A stretch of 41,783 bases of DNA. Origin: a virus. Location: the IMG/VR virus record IMGVR_UViG_3300033571_028071, positions 1 through 41,783 of that record; one strand, written 5' to 3'. The notes under the pieces are model-generated. The model was not told the origin of the DNA. It saw nothing but the letters and a program-made list of their open reading frames with translations, and ran no database searches. Below, in pieces: positions 1-6,175 of the stretch (its first letter is position 1; every line of letters begins with the position of its first letter). Made by a program: the position numbers and the translations under genes.

Positions 1-87
1 ACACACTATAAACTTCTTGGTAGGAGAAGCATCCTTCGTTGGGCTACCACCGCCAACTACACGGCCTGTAATGTGTTTCAATATGGT

Positions 88-210
88 CAAACAGGGCAGG
101 GGATGGACGCATCTTCCGTTTCAAACGATAGTCCGGACTATCTACGCGGTCGAAGTTGGTCTTTAGTCTGCAACCTCACCTCTGGGGCTCACGGTTACTT
201 CCTGTTTGAT
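88..210 (-). ncRNA. Structured RNA segment enclosed by repeats
   Basis: This segment lies between repeat copies at 72-87 and 211-227. The enclosing stem continues beyond the repeats: bases 87-95 pair with 201-209, giving about 24 bp with a small bulge. Inside is a perfect 16-nt palindrome, GATAGTCCGGACTATC, at 127-142. No canonical T-loop, D-arm or anticodon arm was found, so it is not called a tRNA. Strand is inferred from the flanking tRNAs, which are all on the minus strand. A stable small RNA comparable in position to the non-tRNA stable RNAs in the T4 tRNA region is possible. Confidence 0.45.
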
Positions 211-227
211 ACCATATTGAAACACAC

Positions 228-330
228 TCGACCATCTCTTTTTTAGGCATCAGACCGGAGCGACCGGGGCTTGAAATGCTTGGCGATATCCTGTTTCGAA
301 GCAGGGATGGACAGAACGCCGCAGTGTAAA
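228..330 (-). ncRNA. Structured RNA segment between repeats, T-arm-like hairpin
   Basis: This 103-nt spacer between repeats at 211-227 and 331-346 has no credible coding potential. On the minus strand it contains a T-arm-like hairpin, CCTG-CTTCGAAA-CAGG, at 290-305, and a CCGG/CCGG mini-hairpin. The T-loop resemblance is not accompanied by a full cloverleaf that I can fold by eye. It may be a spacer, a degenerate tRNA or a small structured RNA. Confidence 0.3.
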
Positions 331-346
331 TGTGTTTCAATATGGT

Positions 347-465
347 CCGAGACTCGAACTCGGCATGTAAGCGGCTTCGCAATCGAGTAGCGCAATTTCC
401 CTAGCACTGACTAACACAGGTTAATTAAGCCCGCTCTCATCAGTGAAGCCTACACAGCTTCCTGC
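347..465 (-). ncRNA. tRNA-like element whose T-arm abuts the repeat
   Basis: On the minus strand a textbook T-arm, CCGAG-TTCGAGT-CTCGG (347-363), is followed immediately by the repeat ACCATATTGAAACACA. At the other end the complementary repeat ends in ATATGGT directly before GC. If the repeat serves as acceptor stem (ATATGGT/ACCATAT), T-arm and acceptor are spaced as in a tRNA. The interior (about 100 nt) is too long for an ordinary tRNA. It holds a 5-bp hairpin GAAGC/GCTTC, a 6-bp stem CACTGA/TCAGTG (405-410 with 440-445) and other stems, but no convincing anticodon arm. It could be a degraded tRNA, a tRNA with an insertion, or a tRNA-mimicking RNA. Confidence 0.45.
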
Positions 466-588
466 ACCATATTGAAACACACTTGAGGTAACCGTGACAA
501 GCGGGGGCTTTTTACACCTCTCTACCTGCATGCTCACCAGACAGTCACATCTGTTCTGAGAATGCTTTCGATTTAGTATGCTTCAATA

Positions 589-665
589 TGGTGCCCCAGG
601 AGAGACTCGAACTCTCAAAATTTGGCTTCTAAGACCAACACGTATACCAATTCCGTCACCGGGGC
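589..665 (-). tRNA. tRNA-Leu (anticodon UAG)
   Basis: This is a full cloverleaf of 77 nt including encoded CCA. The acceptor is GCCCCGG/CTGGGGC with discriminator A. The anticodon loop CTTAGAA gives UAG, which reads CUA/CUG leucine codons. The T-arm is GAGAG-TTCGAGT-CTCTC. The discriminator and CCA (589-592) are the first four bases of the recurring repeat of the left flank, which continues as TATTGAAGCATAC. The variable region is short for a bacterial leucine tRNA, which is a small oddity. Confidence 0.85.
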
Positions 666-666
666 A

Positions 667-818
667 ATGCAAGCAAATTTTTAAAGTACAATTTAGGACC
701 TTTGTCCTTGCTACAAGCCCCACCGCGCTCTGTAGCGTGGCGCCCAACTGTCCAGCGCCTTTCCCTATTCGCCTCATGCATCAGAATTCACTGACGACTT
801 AGAGAGGTCTTTAGATTC
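667..818 (-). other. 152-nt structured inter-tRNA spacer
   Basis: No ORF is supported here. The minus strand can form several hairpins: AGGAC/GTCCT with a 4-nt loop (about 693-706), GGCGC/GCGCC, and CTACA/TGTAG, followed by an A/T-rich stretch before tRNA-Leu. I see no T-loop signature and do not call a tRNA. It may be a stable small RNA or a processed spacer of the tRNA precursor. Confidence 0.3.
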
Positions 819-913
819 TGGTAGTAGGTAAGGGATTCGAACCCTTCCGTTTCAGCCCATCTGACCGATCTCCAGGGTTTATAAGACCCCGCCGCACACC
901 AGTGCTACCTACC
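819..913 (-). tRNA. Class-II-like tRNA, apparent anticodon UAU (atypical)
   Basis: The gene is 95 nt with encoded CCA. The acceptor is GGTAGGT/ACCTACT (first pair G-U) with discriminator A. The anticodon stem GGGGT/ACCCT carries the loop CTTATAA, giving UAU, and the T-arm is AAGGG-TTCGAAT-CCCTT. There is a long variable arm of about 27 nt with its own TCAG/CTGA hairpin, normally a Leu/Ser/Tyr feature. The D-arm region is only about 13 nt and can fold as GCAC-TGGT-GTGC, which is non-canonical. UAU would read AUA (Ile), which does not fit a class II body, so amino-acid identity is left open. Confidence 0.6.
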
Positions 914-1004
914 GTTCATTCATTCAACAGGTTAATTATATATGCGAAATCTTGGGTTGTAAAGCAGTTTTTGAACTTTTTATTTTTGTTGTTTTCTTGC
1001 AACG
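914..1004 (-). other. A/T-rich inter-tRNA spacer
   Basis: There are ninety-one nucleotides between two tRNA genes. I see no stem-loop, promoter or ORF of note, only T-rich runs on the plus strand (A-rich on the transcribed strand). Confidence 0.4.
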
Positions 1005-1096
1005 TGGTGGAAAGAGTGGGATTCGAACCCACGGACCCGCTTTCGCGAATCGACGGTTTAGCAAACCGCTCCTTTAGGCCTCTCAGGCATCTTTCC
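1005..1096 (-). tRNA. tRNA-Ser (anticodon GCU)
   Basis: A 92-nt class II tRNA with encoded CCA. The acceptor is GGAAAGA/TCTTTCC. The anticodon arm CGGTTTGCTAAACCG gives GCU (AGC/AGU codons). It has a long variable arm, a T-arm GTGGG-TTCGAAT-CCCAC and discriminator A. It starts 5 nt after the end of the neighbouring tRNA-Ser. Confidence 0.95.
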
Positions 1097-1101
1097 GAAA
1101 T

Positions 1102-1193
1102 TGGTGGAAGCGGTGAGATTCGAACTCACGGACCCTTCGCAGGATCGCTAGTTTTCAAGACTAGTGCAATAAACCAGACTCTGCCACACTTCC
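1102..1193 (-). tRNA. tRNA-Ser (anticodon UGA)
   Basis: A 92-nt class II tRNA with encoded CCA. The acceptor is GGAAGTG/CGCTTCC. The anticodon arm CTAGTCTTGAAAACTAG gives UGA (UCA codons). It has a long variable arm, a T-arm GTGAG-TTCGAAT-CTCAC and discriminator A. It is the first tRNA behind the promoter at 1203-1232. Confidence 0.95.
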
Positions 1194-1202
1194 AATATAT
1201 GC

Positions 1203-1232
1203 ATCATACAGATACACAGGGGGGCGTGTCAA
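1203..1232 (-). promoter_or_regulatory. Sigma70-type promoter of the tRNA cluster
   Basis: The minus strand has -35 TTGACA (1227-1232), an 18-bp spacer and -10 TATGAT (1203-1208). The predicted start lies at or just before the first tRNA-Ser. The -35 hexamer lies in the loop of the G/C hairpin at 1220-1238. Confidence 0.7.
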
Positions 1233-1238
1233 GCCCCC
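1220..1238 (-). terminator. GC hairpin downstream of hsp20, no U-tract
   Basis: The stem GGGGGC/GCCCCC (6 bp) has the loop TTGACAC, 9 nt after the hsp20 stop codon. No U-run follows, so it may only attenuate transcription or protect the mRNA 3' end. The loop contains the -35 box of the tRNA promoter. Confidence 0.4.
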
Positions 1239-1246
1239 GTTAACTT

Positions 1247-1738
1247 TTACAGATTAGTGTCTTCTGTTAAAAGTTGCTTGGCTGGCTTCTCGCCCTTCTC
1301 TTTGACTTCAATTTTCTTCGGCTTTTTATGCTCAGGAATAATTTGATCAAGGAAGATACGAAGCATACCGTTAATCATCTCTGCACCTTTGACTTCAATT
1401 TGGTCATTTACAAGGAAGGTGCGAGTGAAGCTACGGTCGGCGATGCCTTTGTGAATCCAACTGGTCAGAGCAGTATCATTGTCTTCTGAGGAATTACCCT
1501 TTACGATAAGTTTACCCTCTGCAAGCTCAACATCAATTTCAGATTTACTGAAACCGGCGACAGCGATTTCAATAACATAATGATCTTCTTTCACTTTCTT
1601 GATATTGAATGGAGGATAGTTGGGAATCCCCTTAGTGAGTTCATCATGAAGTTTTGCCATGCGATTGTATTGGTCATCGAACCCGACGAACAATTTTTGA
1701 AAATCTTTTGGCATTAGATTTGATAGCATATAACTCAT
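1247..1738 (-). CDS. hsp20: Hsp20/alpha-crystallin small heat shock protein
   Basis: A 163-residue small heat shock protein, an ATP-independent chaperone that binds unfolding proteins. The alpha-crystallin domain covers roughly residues 45-135, with beta-strand motifs such as EGKLIVKG and a late NGMLRIFL strand. A C-terminal IEV tripeptide resembles the I-x-I oligomerisation motif. I chose the ATG at 1738 because AAGGAG stands 7-8 nt upstream; the reading frame extends further upstream but without signal. Hsp20 genes are common in marine T4-like phages. The gene is last in the replication cluster, before the tRNAs, and has its own structured leader. Confidence 0.93.
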   Translation of the reverse strand: MSYMLSNLMPKDFQKLFVGFDDQYNRMAKLHDELTKGIPNYPPFNIKKVKEDHYVIEIAVAGFSKSEIDVELAEGKLIVKGNSSEDNDTALTSWIHKGIADRSFTRTFLVNDQIEVKGAEMINGMLRIFLDQIIPEHKKPKKIEVKEKGEKPAKQLLTEDTNL

Positions 1739-1850
1739 TGTTTTCTCCTTTTCAGCGAGTTTAAAAGTCCTACCCCGAAGGCATAGGTGGCAGATTTGAC
1801 TAGGGTGCCAGCCTAGTTCCCCATCCCGAGGATATATTATATATGCAAGA
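1739..1850 (-). promoter_or_regulatory. Structured leader and possible promoter of hsp20
   Basis: The 112-nt leader holds a TATAAT-like -10 (1836-1841, within TATATAATATA) with no good -35. Two hairpins follow: ACTAGG/CCTAGT, and CCTA...TAGG closed by a TTCG tetraloop. The AAAAGGAGA ribosome site follows. A temperature- or structure-dependent control of the heat-shock gene is possible but unproven. Confidence 0.4.
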
Positions 1851-2060
1851 TCACTGCAAAACTTGTGCTTCTTGTGAACTAATTTCCTCACCCTCTGCAG
1901 GTGTTTCTTCTGGTGCAGGCATTGCCGCAATTTGTGGTTGTGCTTGTCCCATGATCTGATTGATCAGCCCAGCAGAAACCTCATAGGGAGTTTTTGCAAC
2001 GCATGATAGAACAAAGTTTAGTTGTTCAACTGTCAAAGAAATATTAACTTGATTGCTCAT
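1851..2060 (-). CDS. Small conserved phage protein, 69 aa
   Basis: This is a 69-residue protein with an ATG preceded by AGGAGAATCCT. The N-terminal half (NISLTVEQLNFVLSC) resembles short proteins of marine T4-like phages that begin with a similar beta-strand/helix pattern. The C-terminal third is rich in Ala, Pro, Glu and Gln and probably disordered. It lies between regA and hsp20. No function is assigned. Confidence 0.75.
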   Translation of the reverse strand: MSNQVNISLTVEQLNFVLSCVAKTPYEVSAGLINQIMGQAQPQIAAMPAPEETPAEGEEISSQEAQVLQ

Positions 2061-2069
2061 AGGATTCTC

Positions 2070-2501
2070 CTAGTTTGACTTACGTGGTTTTTTGCCCAAA
2101 TTATACTTTGTTTGAATGTTCCAATCACCTTTTTCTTTAAAGGATAAAACTTTAATTTGTGATAGAGGTGCTTGGTCATCAAACAATGGAGCGTTAATTA
2201 TAGAGATTAAGCCCCAATCTTGCAATAGCTTTGCAATAGTATTTCTTCTTTGTAGATCATTATCAGTTATATCTGCAAACTTGCCATCAAGAGCAAAAAG
2301 TTCCTTGAAATGAACTAGAAAGTATCGTCCTTGTTTGTGCAGAATGTGACATGATTGATATAAAGTTTTGTCTTTCTTCGAAGCTACGCCAATTCTTGAC
2401 AGCGTTTCTTTTACTTTGAGGAAGTCATCCGCTTCCTTCAAAGCGATCTCAAGAGGCACATATCCTTCAAGATCAATGTTAAATGAAATATTCTCAGCCA
2501 T
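2070..2501 (-). CDS. regA: RegA translational repressor
   Basis: At 143 residues it is slightly longer than T4 RegA (122). RegA binds the initiation regions of phage early mRNAs, including those for clamp-loader proteins, and represses their translation. The identification rests on the sequence pattern (SRIGVASKKDKTLYQSCHIL, RRNTIAKLLQDWGLI) and on the classical order 45-44-62-regA. Its ATG overlaps the end of gene 62 by 8 nt, which suggests translational coupling. The C-terminus is basic (GKKPRKSN). Confidence 0.92.
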   Translation of the reverse strand: MAENISFNIDLEGYVPLEIALKEADDFLKVKETLSRIGVASKKDKTLYQSCHILHKQGRYFLVHFKELFALDGKFADITDNDLQRRNTIAKLLQDWGLISIINAPLFDDQAPLSQIKVLSFKEKGDWNIQTKYNLGKKPRKSN

Positions 2502-2904
2502 TTTTCAATCCACCTTTTTTTAATTTTTGTTTTAATGAATCAATTTGCTGACGCGATAGTATAGAGACAACGTCTTGTGCCTTTACAGTATTGTAACCAT
2601 AATACTCTTTAACTATATCAATCGCTTCTAGCTTTTCTCCCTTTAACCATTTGTTGTATCTTTTCTTCGCAGGTATGATACTACGAAGAAAATCAAACTG
2701 CATTCTTTTGTCAAGGTGAGGTCTGGAATTCATTTCATTCGCTTGAATCACCGTATCCGCGCCAAAACTTAACGATTTATTTATAATAAAAGGATTGTAC
2801 TGGCGCTCTGACCAATCATCAACGATTAGATCCTTTTTGTTTTCTGCGATTGCATTTACAAAATCAAACGGAGAGATAGAAGGAATTTTGTATTCTTCTG
2901 TCAT
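2494..2904 (-). CDS. 62: Clamp loader small subunit gp62
   Basis: This 136-residue protein lies between genes 44 and regA. In T4, one gp62 joins four gp44 subunits to load the gp45 clamp at primer-template junctions. This family has few motifs; the call rests on size, position and resemblance to marine phage gp62 (for example NAIAENKKDLIVDD, RQYNPFIINKSLSF). Its start overlaps the gene 44 stop by 4 nt. It is shorter than T4 gp62 (187 aa), as is usual in cyanophage-type relatives. Confidence 0.88.
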   Translation of the reverse strand: MTEEYKIPSISPFDFVNAIAENKKDLIVDDWSERQYNPFIINKSLSFGADTVIQANEMNSRPHLDKRMQFDFLRSIIPAKKRYNKWLKGEKLEAIDIVKEYYGYNTVKAQDVVSILSRQQIDSLKQKLKKGGLKNG

Positions 2905-3845
2905 TTAAATTTCACCGTAGCCATAATCTCCGTCAAACAAGCTACAAGATTAATTTCATGGTCGGCAACAAAAGCTGATTTGTATTGGTAATCTGCAAGA
3001 ATCAAAACCAACTCAGGAACTTGATTGACAAGCGGAACTAGATCATCATACAACTTACGAAACATACCTTGCGGGTCGTTATCGATGTTATTGACTACCC
3101 ATTGGCGCATCAGTTTCCAATCTTTTGCCTTCAATGATGCAATCAATTCTTGTGTGTTAGCTTCTCCAACCTTTGCAAGAATACCTTCATCAATCGTACC
3201 TGATGCTGCATACCTTTGTAGTTCATTGATGATTCGACGATAGTCAGGAAAATACTTCATCAGAAGTGCAGCGATTACCTTCTCATCAAATCCAATCCCC
3301 TCATTCTCCAGAATGAATTGAATTCGTTTCATAAACTTAGCAGCAATCTTTGGCTTTTCTGCTTTCGTATATTTGAATTCAATCACCGCACACCGAGAAT
3401 GCAAAGGTGAAATGATTCGATTTTTATAGTTACAAGTGAAGATGAATCGACAATTCTTTGAAAATTCTTCGATGAATCCTCGCAATGCTGGCTGAGTCGA
3501 ATTAGGATTCAGATAATCTGCTTCGTCAAGAATAATGACTTTTGTCTTGCCTGTGAAGGAAACTGTTGATGCAAACTGTTTGATCTTCGTGCGAAGAACA
3601 TCGATACCAGATTCTTCTGAACCATTAATGAGCAGATAATCAGTCCCAAGTTCCTCACACAAAGCTCGAGCAACAGTTGTCTTTCCCATGCCTGCTCCGC
3701 CACACAAAAGCATGTTTTGAATTTCACCTTTATCGATGAATTCTTGGAAAGTTGCTTTTTGTTCTGTGGGTAGAATACAATCCTCAAGGTTATGAGGACG
3801 ATACTTCTCTACCCACAGAAACTCACCTGCTTTAACTTCATTCAT
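2901..3845 (-). CDS. 44: Clamp loader ATPase gp44
   Basis: The protein has 314 residues and is an AAA+ ATPase of the sliding clamp loader. It shows Walker A GGAGMGKT (49-56), Walker B VIILDEAD (103-110) and the SRC motif (150-152) that supplies the arginine finger. The N-terminal WVEKYRP is typical of RFC/gp44. It is separated from gene 45 by an inserted methyltransferase gene, unlike the usual adjacent arrangement. Confidence 0.97.
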   Translation of the reverse strand: MNEVKAGEFLWVEKYRPHNLEDCILPTEQKATFQEFIDKGEIQNMLLCGGAGMGKTTVARALCEELGTDYLLINGSEESGIDVLRTKIKQFASTVSFTGKTKVIILDEADYLNPNSTQPALRGFIEEFSKNCRFIFTCNYKNRIISPLHSRCAVIEFKYTKAEKPKIAAKFMKRIQFILENEGIGFDEKVIAALLMKYFPDYRRIINELQRYAASGTIDEGILAKVGEANTQELIASLKAKDWKLMRQWVVNNIDNDPQGMFRKLYDDLVPLVNQVPELVLILADYQYKSAFVADHEINLVACLTEIMATVKFK

Positions 3846-3863
3846 AATATAATTAGATCCTTC

Positions 3864-4526
3864 TCAATATTGATTCATTGTATAAAACATATCTTCAGTT
3901 GATACAGTATTTCCAATCAAGTCTTTCAAATCATTCCTAACAAAAATACAATTACCTGTATAAGCAACAAGTGTGTAACCTTTTTTATCTCCTACCTCTA
4001 ACATACTTGCATACGTTGTTCCTCGAGAGATTTCCCCTGCAGGCGGTGTGATATGTCTCCACTTTTCTTTAGGGCCTGGATTACTATTTGTTTCAATAAC
4101 AACAATTTTTGCCGAATAGTTTTCCAATGTTTCCCAAACATCTGAATCGTATGAGTCAATATCAATCGACAACAATTCAAAGTCATTAGGTAGATTAGTT
4201 TTCGAAAAAAGGTTATCCAATGAATTGGGTTGTGTATTGTATTGATCTACATAAGCATGGATTGGAACAATTTGCGGATGTTGCTTTACAGTTTCAAGCA
4301 AGTCATTAAATTTTGCTTGATCACCTTCGATAAACACACCTCGCCAACCTTGCTGTATCAATGAAAAGCAATTGCTTAAATGTTTCCCATCCCAAGCACC
4401 AACATCAACAGCCCAACATTCTGAACTGGAAGAAATCTTCAACCTATTTAAAATTTCTTCAATTATACCATCTTCTCCGTGTTGGGAAAAGTTGTTTTTA
4501 CGATATTTAAAAAGAGGTTTCATCAT
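3864..4526 (-). CDS. FkbM-like SAM methyltransferase inserted between genes 45 and 44
   Basis: The protein has 220 residues. It shows a SAM-binding motif I (AVDVGAWDG, 39-47) and the acidic end of the second strand (FIEGD, E67). The SIDIDSYDSDVW segment is typical of FkbM-family methyltransferases, which often O-methylate sugars. Its start overlaps the gene 45 stop (ATGA) and it ends 19 nt before gene 44. It sits inside the replisome operon downstream of the glycan island, so a sugar substrate is likely by context only. Confidence 0.8.
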   Translation of the reverse strand: MMKPLFKYRKNNFSQHGEDGIIEEILNRLKISSSSECWAVDVGAWDGKHLSNCFSLIQQGWRGVFIEGDQAKFNDLLETVKQHPQIVPIHAYVDQYNTQPNSLDNLFSKTNLPNDFELLSIDIDSYDSDVWETLENYSAKIVVIETNSNPGPKEKWRHITPPAGEISRGTTYASMLEVGDKKGYTLVAYTGNCIFVRNDLKDLIGNTVSTEDMFYTMNQY

Positions 4527-5179
4527 ATTGTTGACCCAGGTTCCATTGCAATCAAATAAGACAACTCAGAAGTCACAGCTTTGAATTGACAAAACTGCTT
4601 TTTTGAGAGGACGCAATCATAATCCAATGGCATCAACTTAAAGTTTTCAGATGAGATGTTACACTCAAAGTCAACATCAGAGGTACCGATAGATTTGTTG
4701 AAGTTGTTTGCTGATGCATTCTTCTTGTCACCAATCTTCATTACAACATTTCCATTCTTGGAGATGATAGAAATAGTTGGCGCAGCAAGAACACCTGCTG
4801 TTTTAGTGATTGATTGAATGTCTTTTGCTGTCAAACGAAAACTAAAAACAGATTCAACTTCAACACTTTTGTTAGGTGCTGCAACAATCAAGGAAGGTTC
4901 ACAATAGAAGTATTCAAAGGTGCCCACATCGTTTGTGATCTTCATTGACTTTTCTCCAAAGTCAATCTCTTGATCTTCCGCAAAGGTAAGAAGCTGAAGA
5001 AGCGAGTTCAGATCATAAATCGCAACCTCGCGAGGAAAAGTTTCTGCAACAGTCGTTTTTGCAAAGATCGACTTAGGTGCATTAATTGTCGCGAGTGTGT
5101 TACCTGTTCGAAGGAGTATGTTCGTATTGATCGTTGAGAAATTCTTCAGAATATTTATAGTCTCTTGGCTGATTTTCAT
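4523..5179 (-). CDS. 45: Sliding clamp gp45
   Basis: The 218-residue DNA polymerase processivity factor is close to T4 gp45 in its opening (MKxSxxTxxxLKNFxTIN) and in the VAIYDLNSLLQLL segment. As a trimer it encircles DNA, tethers the polymerase and, in T4, is the mobile enhancer of late transcription acting with gp33/gp55. The ATG at 5179 fits the T4 N-terminus and has an upstream AGGAGAACC, but this places 80 nt of overlap with the preceding DUF3310-like ORF in another frame. Confidence 0.95.
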   Translation of the reverse strand: MKISQETINILKNFSTINTNILLRTGNTLATINAPKSIFAKTTVAETFPREVAIYDLNSLLQLLTFAEDQEIDFGEKSMKITNDVGTFEYFYCEPSLIVAAPNKSVEVESVFSFRLTAKDIQSITKTAGVLAAPTISIISKNGNVVMKIGDKKNASANNFNKSIGTSDVDFECNISSENFKLMPLDYDCVLSKKQFCQFKAVTSELSYLIAMEPGSTI

Positions 5180-5471
5180 TATCTAGGTTCTCCTGTTCGG
5201 TTTCAATGTCATGTGTGTGAAGCATTATAATCGCATAATGAAGGACTTTCAATATGTCCTTTCGGTTTCGTCCATCCTTTTTACCATACCTTTGAGCATA
5301 CTTGATGATGTTTCCTCTTGTAAACTCAATACCCCCACCATTACTTTGGATGAACTCAGTCGTTTGAATTCGTCCTTGTGCATAGTGTTCTACATAGGTC
5401 CCATCAATGTATGCCTTCAGTTCCTGAACAAGTTCAGGTTCATTAAACTTATATTTTATTTCTTGCGCCAT
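5100..5471 (-). CDS. DUF3310-like small phage protein
   Basis: The protein has 123 residues. The core (IEFTRGNIIKYAQRYGKKDG, then a leucine/lysine helix) matches the pattern of the DUF3310 (SaV-like) family, found in many phages and of unknown function. The ATG is preceded by GGAGATTTCCC and overlaps the preceding glycosyltransferase by 16 nt. The last 26 or so codons overlap the start of gene 45 in another frame, so its tail may be poorly constrained. Confidence 0.75.
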   Translation of the reverse strand: MAQEIKYKFNEPELVQELKAYIDGTYVEHYAQGRIQTTEFIQSNGGGIEFTRGNIIKYAQRYGKKDGRNRKDILKVLHYAIIMLHTHDIETEQENLDNENQPRDYKYSEEFLNDQYEHTPSNR

Positions 5472-6175
5472 GGGAAATCTCCATTATATTTTTGATGCAT
5501 GATTTCATTACCCCTCATAAAAAAATGTGCTTGAACTGAATCAGCACGGTTACCTGCTCTATAGTTTACGGTGTACTCACCTGATACCAAGCATTCTATT
5601 TTATTATTTCTTAAAACAAATGTCAATGCTCGATCTACTTCTGGTTGATCTTCCGGATGCCTTGCACGACGATACCATAACGGTGTTAATTGTAAAGCCA
5701 CTCGCTTTGGTAGAAAAAAGCAATTTACATCAACAAAGTAATCATCAATGATTGACTTCCAATTGCCCAAGCTCTCACAATCGTCATTGCAAATAAAGTT
5801 TCCATCCATATCAGTGATCTTACGAAGTGAACATGCAAAAGCATTCGGGGTATCACGTAAAAGATTTACTAAACTTTCTACATGATTGGGTTCCAACCAA
5901 TTATCCTCATCCAGGTACATGATGAAGTCACCCTTTGCTAGATAAGTTGCAGCCGCATAAATTCGATGACCGTTGTATTGGTCGGTGCCTGTAGCGTAAG
6001 GAATAATGATTGTATCTGCTGCAATTTTACAATCTAACTTTTTAAGATGTTGTTGCCCGTCTACAACAACAAGGTGTTGAATGTTTGAATATGTCTGGTT
6101 AATCACAGAATCTAAATTCTTTTTCAGATAATCTGTACAGGTGGTTGCGGTAACAATAGTCACTAATGGATTCAT
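5456..6175 (-). CDS. GT2-family glycosyltransferase
   Basis: The protein has 239 residues and the fold signature of family 2 (GT-A). It opens with PLVTIVTATTC, continues with a SVINQTYSNIQHLVVVDG segment and has a D-E-D metal/nucleotide site at residues 89-91 (MYLDEDNW). It would transfer a sugar from a nucleotide donor; donor and acceptor are unknown. It is the last transferase of the glycan island and overlaps its upstream neighbour by 4 nt (ATGA). Confidence 0.85.
   Translation of the reverse strand: MNPLVTIVTATTCTDYLKKNLDSVINQTYSNIQHLVVVDGQQHLKKLDCKIAADTIIIPYATGTDQYNGHRIYAAATYLAKGDFIMYLDEDNWLEPNHVESLVNLLRDTPNAFACSLRKITDMDGNFICNDDCESLGNWKSIIDDYFVDVNCFFLPKRVALQLTPLWYRRARHPEDQPEVDRALTFVLRNNKIECLVSGEYTVNYRAGNRADSVQAHFFMRGNEIMHQKYNGDFPWRKK

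Larger units (their letters stand above)
1..592. repeat. Alternating inverted-repeat array around tRNA-like segments
   Basis: A 16-17 nt sequence, ACCATATTGAAACACAC, recurs in strictly alternating orientation: plus at 211-227 and 466-482, minus at 72-87, 331-346 and (two mismatches) 577-592. The last bases of a further plus copy (ACACAC) sit at 1-6. Intervals between copies are about 65, 123, 103, 119 and 94 nt. Any two neighbours can pair as a nearly perfect 16-bp stem in the RNA, so each intervening segment can be closed into a loop and each repeat has two possible partners. At the right end the minus copy supplies the discriminator and 3' CCA of tRNA-Leu. No protein gene is credible here. 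Function is not known; RNA processing or an unusual tRNA-like gene format are guesses. Confidence 0.85.

Noticed and set aside
396-443. Hammerhead-ribozyme-like core (CTGATGAG, later GAAA) on the minus strand
   Set aside because: No stem II of adequate length connects the two parts and the other core nucleotides are not in place. A chance match is more likely.
1-592. CRISPR array
   Set aside because: The repeats are short, alternate in orientation and are separated by spacers of 65-123 nt. CRISPR repeats are direct and regularly spaced.
578-1243. Plus-strand ORFs opposite the tRNA genes
   Set aside because: Their peptides (for example GFEPTDPLSR-type strings) are translations of tRNA antisense, a well-known source of false proteins. 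All real genes here are on the minus strand.
1739-1930. Longer hsp20 reading frame extending upstream of 1738
   Set aside because: The extra 64 codons cover the structured leader and part of the upstream gene, whereas the ATG at 1738 has a strong ribosome site and starts a normal-length Hsp20.
2778-2785. TATAAATA inside gene 62
   Set aside because: It lies within coding sequence with no start codon close downstream. A chance occurrence in A/T-rich DNA is likely.
5152-5159. TATAAATA inside the first codons of gene 45
   Set aside because: It lies downstream of the gp45 start codon and would not yield a full-length clamp transcript.
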